Shown piece after piece: positions 61,906-64,000 of a stretch of 64,000 bases of DNA. How positions within the stretch are numbered: position 1 is the first letter of the stretch; each line of letters opens with the position of its first letter. Source of the stretch: Siphonodentalium dalli. Lineage: Eukaryota; Mollusca; Scaphopoda; Gadilida; Siphonodentaliidae. The stretch is taken from positions 201,548,690 to 201,612,689 of the forward strand of contig CP136069.1 of NCBI GenBank assembly GCA_032622095.1, given 5' to 3'. Below the pieces are notes generated by a model. It ran no database searches. It saw only the letters and a list, made by a program, of their open reading frames with translations, and was not told the origin of the DNA. Made by a program: the position numbers and the translations under genes.

Positions 61906-62890
61906 TTATACTATAAAAACCGAAAACCGCACCAACCTAGCCCGCACGGTTGCCACATGAAGTGGCAAAAAGGGCATCCATTGCCGTTTCGACATTTATG
62001 GACCGATTGTCAAACGAATAAACAGTGTGGTAGGGTAGCCCACCTCACGTTATGCTAGAAAAACCGAAAATCGCACCCATCTAGGACCGATTTCGATAAC
62101 ATAAACGTCACGGTAGGGTGGCCCACCACAAGATATACTATACAAACCGAAAACTGCACCCGTCTATCAGTATAGTTGCCACAGGGGGTGGCAACAAGGA
62201 CACACATTGCTGTTTCTGTATGTATGGACCGATTTTTACCAAATAAACCATGCCATAGGGTGGCCAACACAAAGTTATACTATACAAATCAAAAACCGCA
62301 CCCTTCTAGCTCATGTGGTTCCCACACGAGGTGGCAAAAAAGAACACTCATTGCCGTTTCGGTATTTAGGGTAACAGCACGGGCTAGACGGATGCGGATT
62401 TCGGTTTTTCTAACATAACGTAGGGTGGGCCACCATACACAACCGATAATTTGGGCTCAATCGGTCCATAGATACCGAAACGGCGATGGGTGCCATTTTG
62501 TCCACCTTCCGTGGTAACCACGCGGGCTAGAGAGGTGCGTTTTTCAGTTTTCGTAGTATAGTAAGGGGTGGGCCACCTTAATGCACCATTTATTTTGTCA
62601 AAATCGGCCCACACATACCGAAACGACAATGGGTGACCTTTTTGCCACCTCATGTGGCAGCCGCGCGGTCTAGATGTTGCGGTTTTCAGTTTTGTAGTTT
62701 AGCAAGGGGTGGGCCACCCTATTGCACTGTTTATTTGGTCCAAATCGTCCATAGATACGGAAACGGCAATGGATGCCCCTTCTCCACCTCTGTGGCAACC
62801 GCCCGGGCTATAGAATGGTTCGGTTTTCGTTTTTTCTAACATAACTTGGGGTGATCCACCCTACCGCACCGTTTATTTGGTCACGTTTGC
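61906..62890. repeat. 125-bp satellite, right block with internal inversion
   Basis: About four units in the plus orientation (to about 62360) are followed head to head by about four units in the opposite orientation (GGGCTAGA, CGGTTTTTCTAACATAAC, GGGTGGGCCACC, CCATAGATACCGAAACGG). The turn lies near 62360-62372. Confidence 0.93.
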
Positions 62891-64000
62891 ATGTTTCCGA
62901 ATAAGGAATAAGTAACTGGGAATAAGTAGCCAATGTCATCGTACAGTCCAATTTGTGATATTTGGGCCATTATTCTCGATTCTAAAGATGGTGGACTGTA
63001 TTTTCTCTCCTCAAAGTATTTGAAATCGATGTGTTCATGATTTGAGTTCAGTAATATGGAAGAAAACTATTTCAACAACATCAGAGTGGATCCTCACCAA
63101 AATCAGTGTCGATTCTCACCAACATCACCGTGGTCCCGCACTAACACCAGTGTGGACCCTATAATACCAAATTGGGCTTGTTTCAAGCGTACGCTATATA
63201 TCTTTTGAATGAAAGTGTGTCTTTGTTATTAAAATCAGCATTCCCTTCATCTGGGATTATTTCAGTCATGTAACGCGACAAAACTCTTTGGTGTAACAAT
63301 AACTAGGTTAAAACTCACAAAAGAACGTAATTCGTAAGTCGTCCGCGGAGTTGCAGAATGTATGTATACCAGGGGAGGCGGTAGTAAAACATTTGCAGGA
63401 AGGTATGCCGGGGTGGTGGGTGGCCCGAGGGGCAAAAAACACGTTTTTTACACCCTCATGCAAATTTTGTACTAAAGAACTTTTGTGCCCTTATATGACA
63501 TTTGTAACAGTTTAAAACACATTATAAGAATTAATAACTGCAAAAAACACCATATTTATGTTACTGGGACCTCAAGTGGGCCTTAGTAGAGATGAAATCA
63601 AGCTATATGGCATTTTGCATATTGGGCGGTTGGGTGAAAAAAATCCTTCCCGAAACCCTTCGGAAAGAAGCTTCGATTAATGTAAAACTGAAATAAATAA
63701 CCTTGTCTTGATGCAACTAAAGCCAAGATCATTGTGTGCATGGAAAATGAGCGAGCAATTGTCTCAAATATTAATGTGACTATCAATGGCTATAATATAA
63801 CTGTCATCACACTGTTCATCAGTACACCAAGCCAAGCCAATCAGTGAAATATTTGCATGTCTATCAACTCATATGATCTGTTACTCTCACAACACCTAAA
63901 ATATCAAAGTCTGGCATAGTGACTGTTTGTAATTTATTATAACAGAGGTTGCCCCAGTAGACTAACAAAAGTATTAAGGCAGAATTATAGATAATGGGCT
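62891..64000. other. Right flank, no recognised gene
   Basis: AT-rich sequence. A 22-base phrase (GTGGATCCTCACCAAAATCA) is repeated about three and a half times at 63086-63161. No convincing exon. Confidence 0.4.

Overview
The window looks like a stretch of animal nuclear genome, most likely a marine invertebrate of lophotrochozoan (mollusc-like) type. The bases for this are split genes with GT-AG introns, AT-rich intron sequence, abundant cut-and-paste and Helitron elements, large minisatellites, and an extracellular cadherin-type protein whose style I associate with such animals. Nothing bacterial or viral is evident. The species assignment is inference.

The only convincing host gene runs on the minus strand from about 52.82 kb down to at least 5.48 kb and continues off the left edge. 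I assembled ten exons by hand: 52755-52821, 28228-28299, 26106-26318, 22674-22740, 17981-18165, 16225-16401, 13934-14070, 9233-9418, 6714-6906 and 5477-5641. Every junction has matching codon phase. The product begins with a signal peptide. It continues through a beta-rich N-terminal extracellular domain (exons 2-5) into two cadherin-like repeats (exons 6-7 and 9-10). Exon 8 is less certain and may be a phase 0-0 cassette. No stop codon or membrane segment is reached.

Everything else is intron or upstream flank, and more than a third of it is tandem repeat. Left to right: a 68-bp satellite split by a 3.4-kb CACTG-ended element (1-4830); exons 10 to 5 with local duplications at several splice sites, a 70-bp satellite (14.3-15.7 kb) and a hAT element with a perfect 8-bp target duplication (17.4-17.9 kb); several MITEs and foldback elements (18.6-23.2 kb); a 143-bp array (24.6-25.4 kb); and a 24.5-kb first intron. 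That intron holds a 6.6-kb array of 42-bp units (28.5-35.2 kb), a decayed multicopy-family pseudogene (35.8-36.9 kb), a 77-bp array (37.7-38.4 kb), and a nested block (39.6-52.7 kb) in which a hAT-like element holds a 32-bp satellite, itself split by a 7.6-kb CACTG-ended element. Upstream of exon 1 lie a second hAT copy, a Helitron 3' end, a large palindrome, and a 3.35-kb Helitron inserted into a 125-bp inverted satellite (58.4-62.9 kb).

Two patterns stand out. First, three transposons of two superfamilies sit inside three unrelated satellites, each cleanly reconstructing the satellite unit when removed; this fixes their ends to the base. Second, exon boundaries of the cadherin gene are repeatedly copied in short tandem duplications: exon 3 donor, exon 6 acceptor three times, exon 8 three times, and the exon 10 end. 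This supplies decoy or alternative splice sites.
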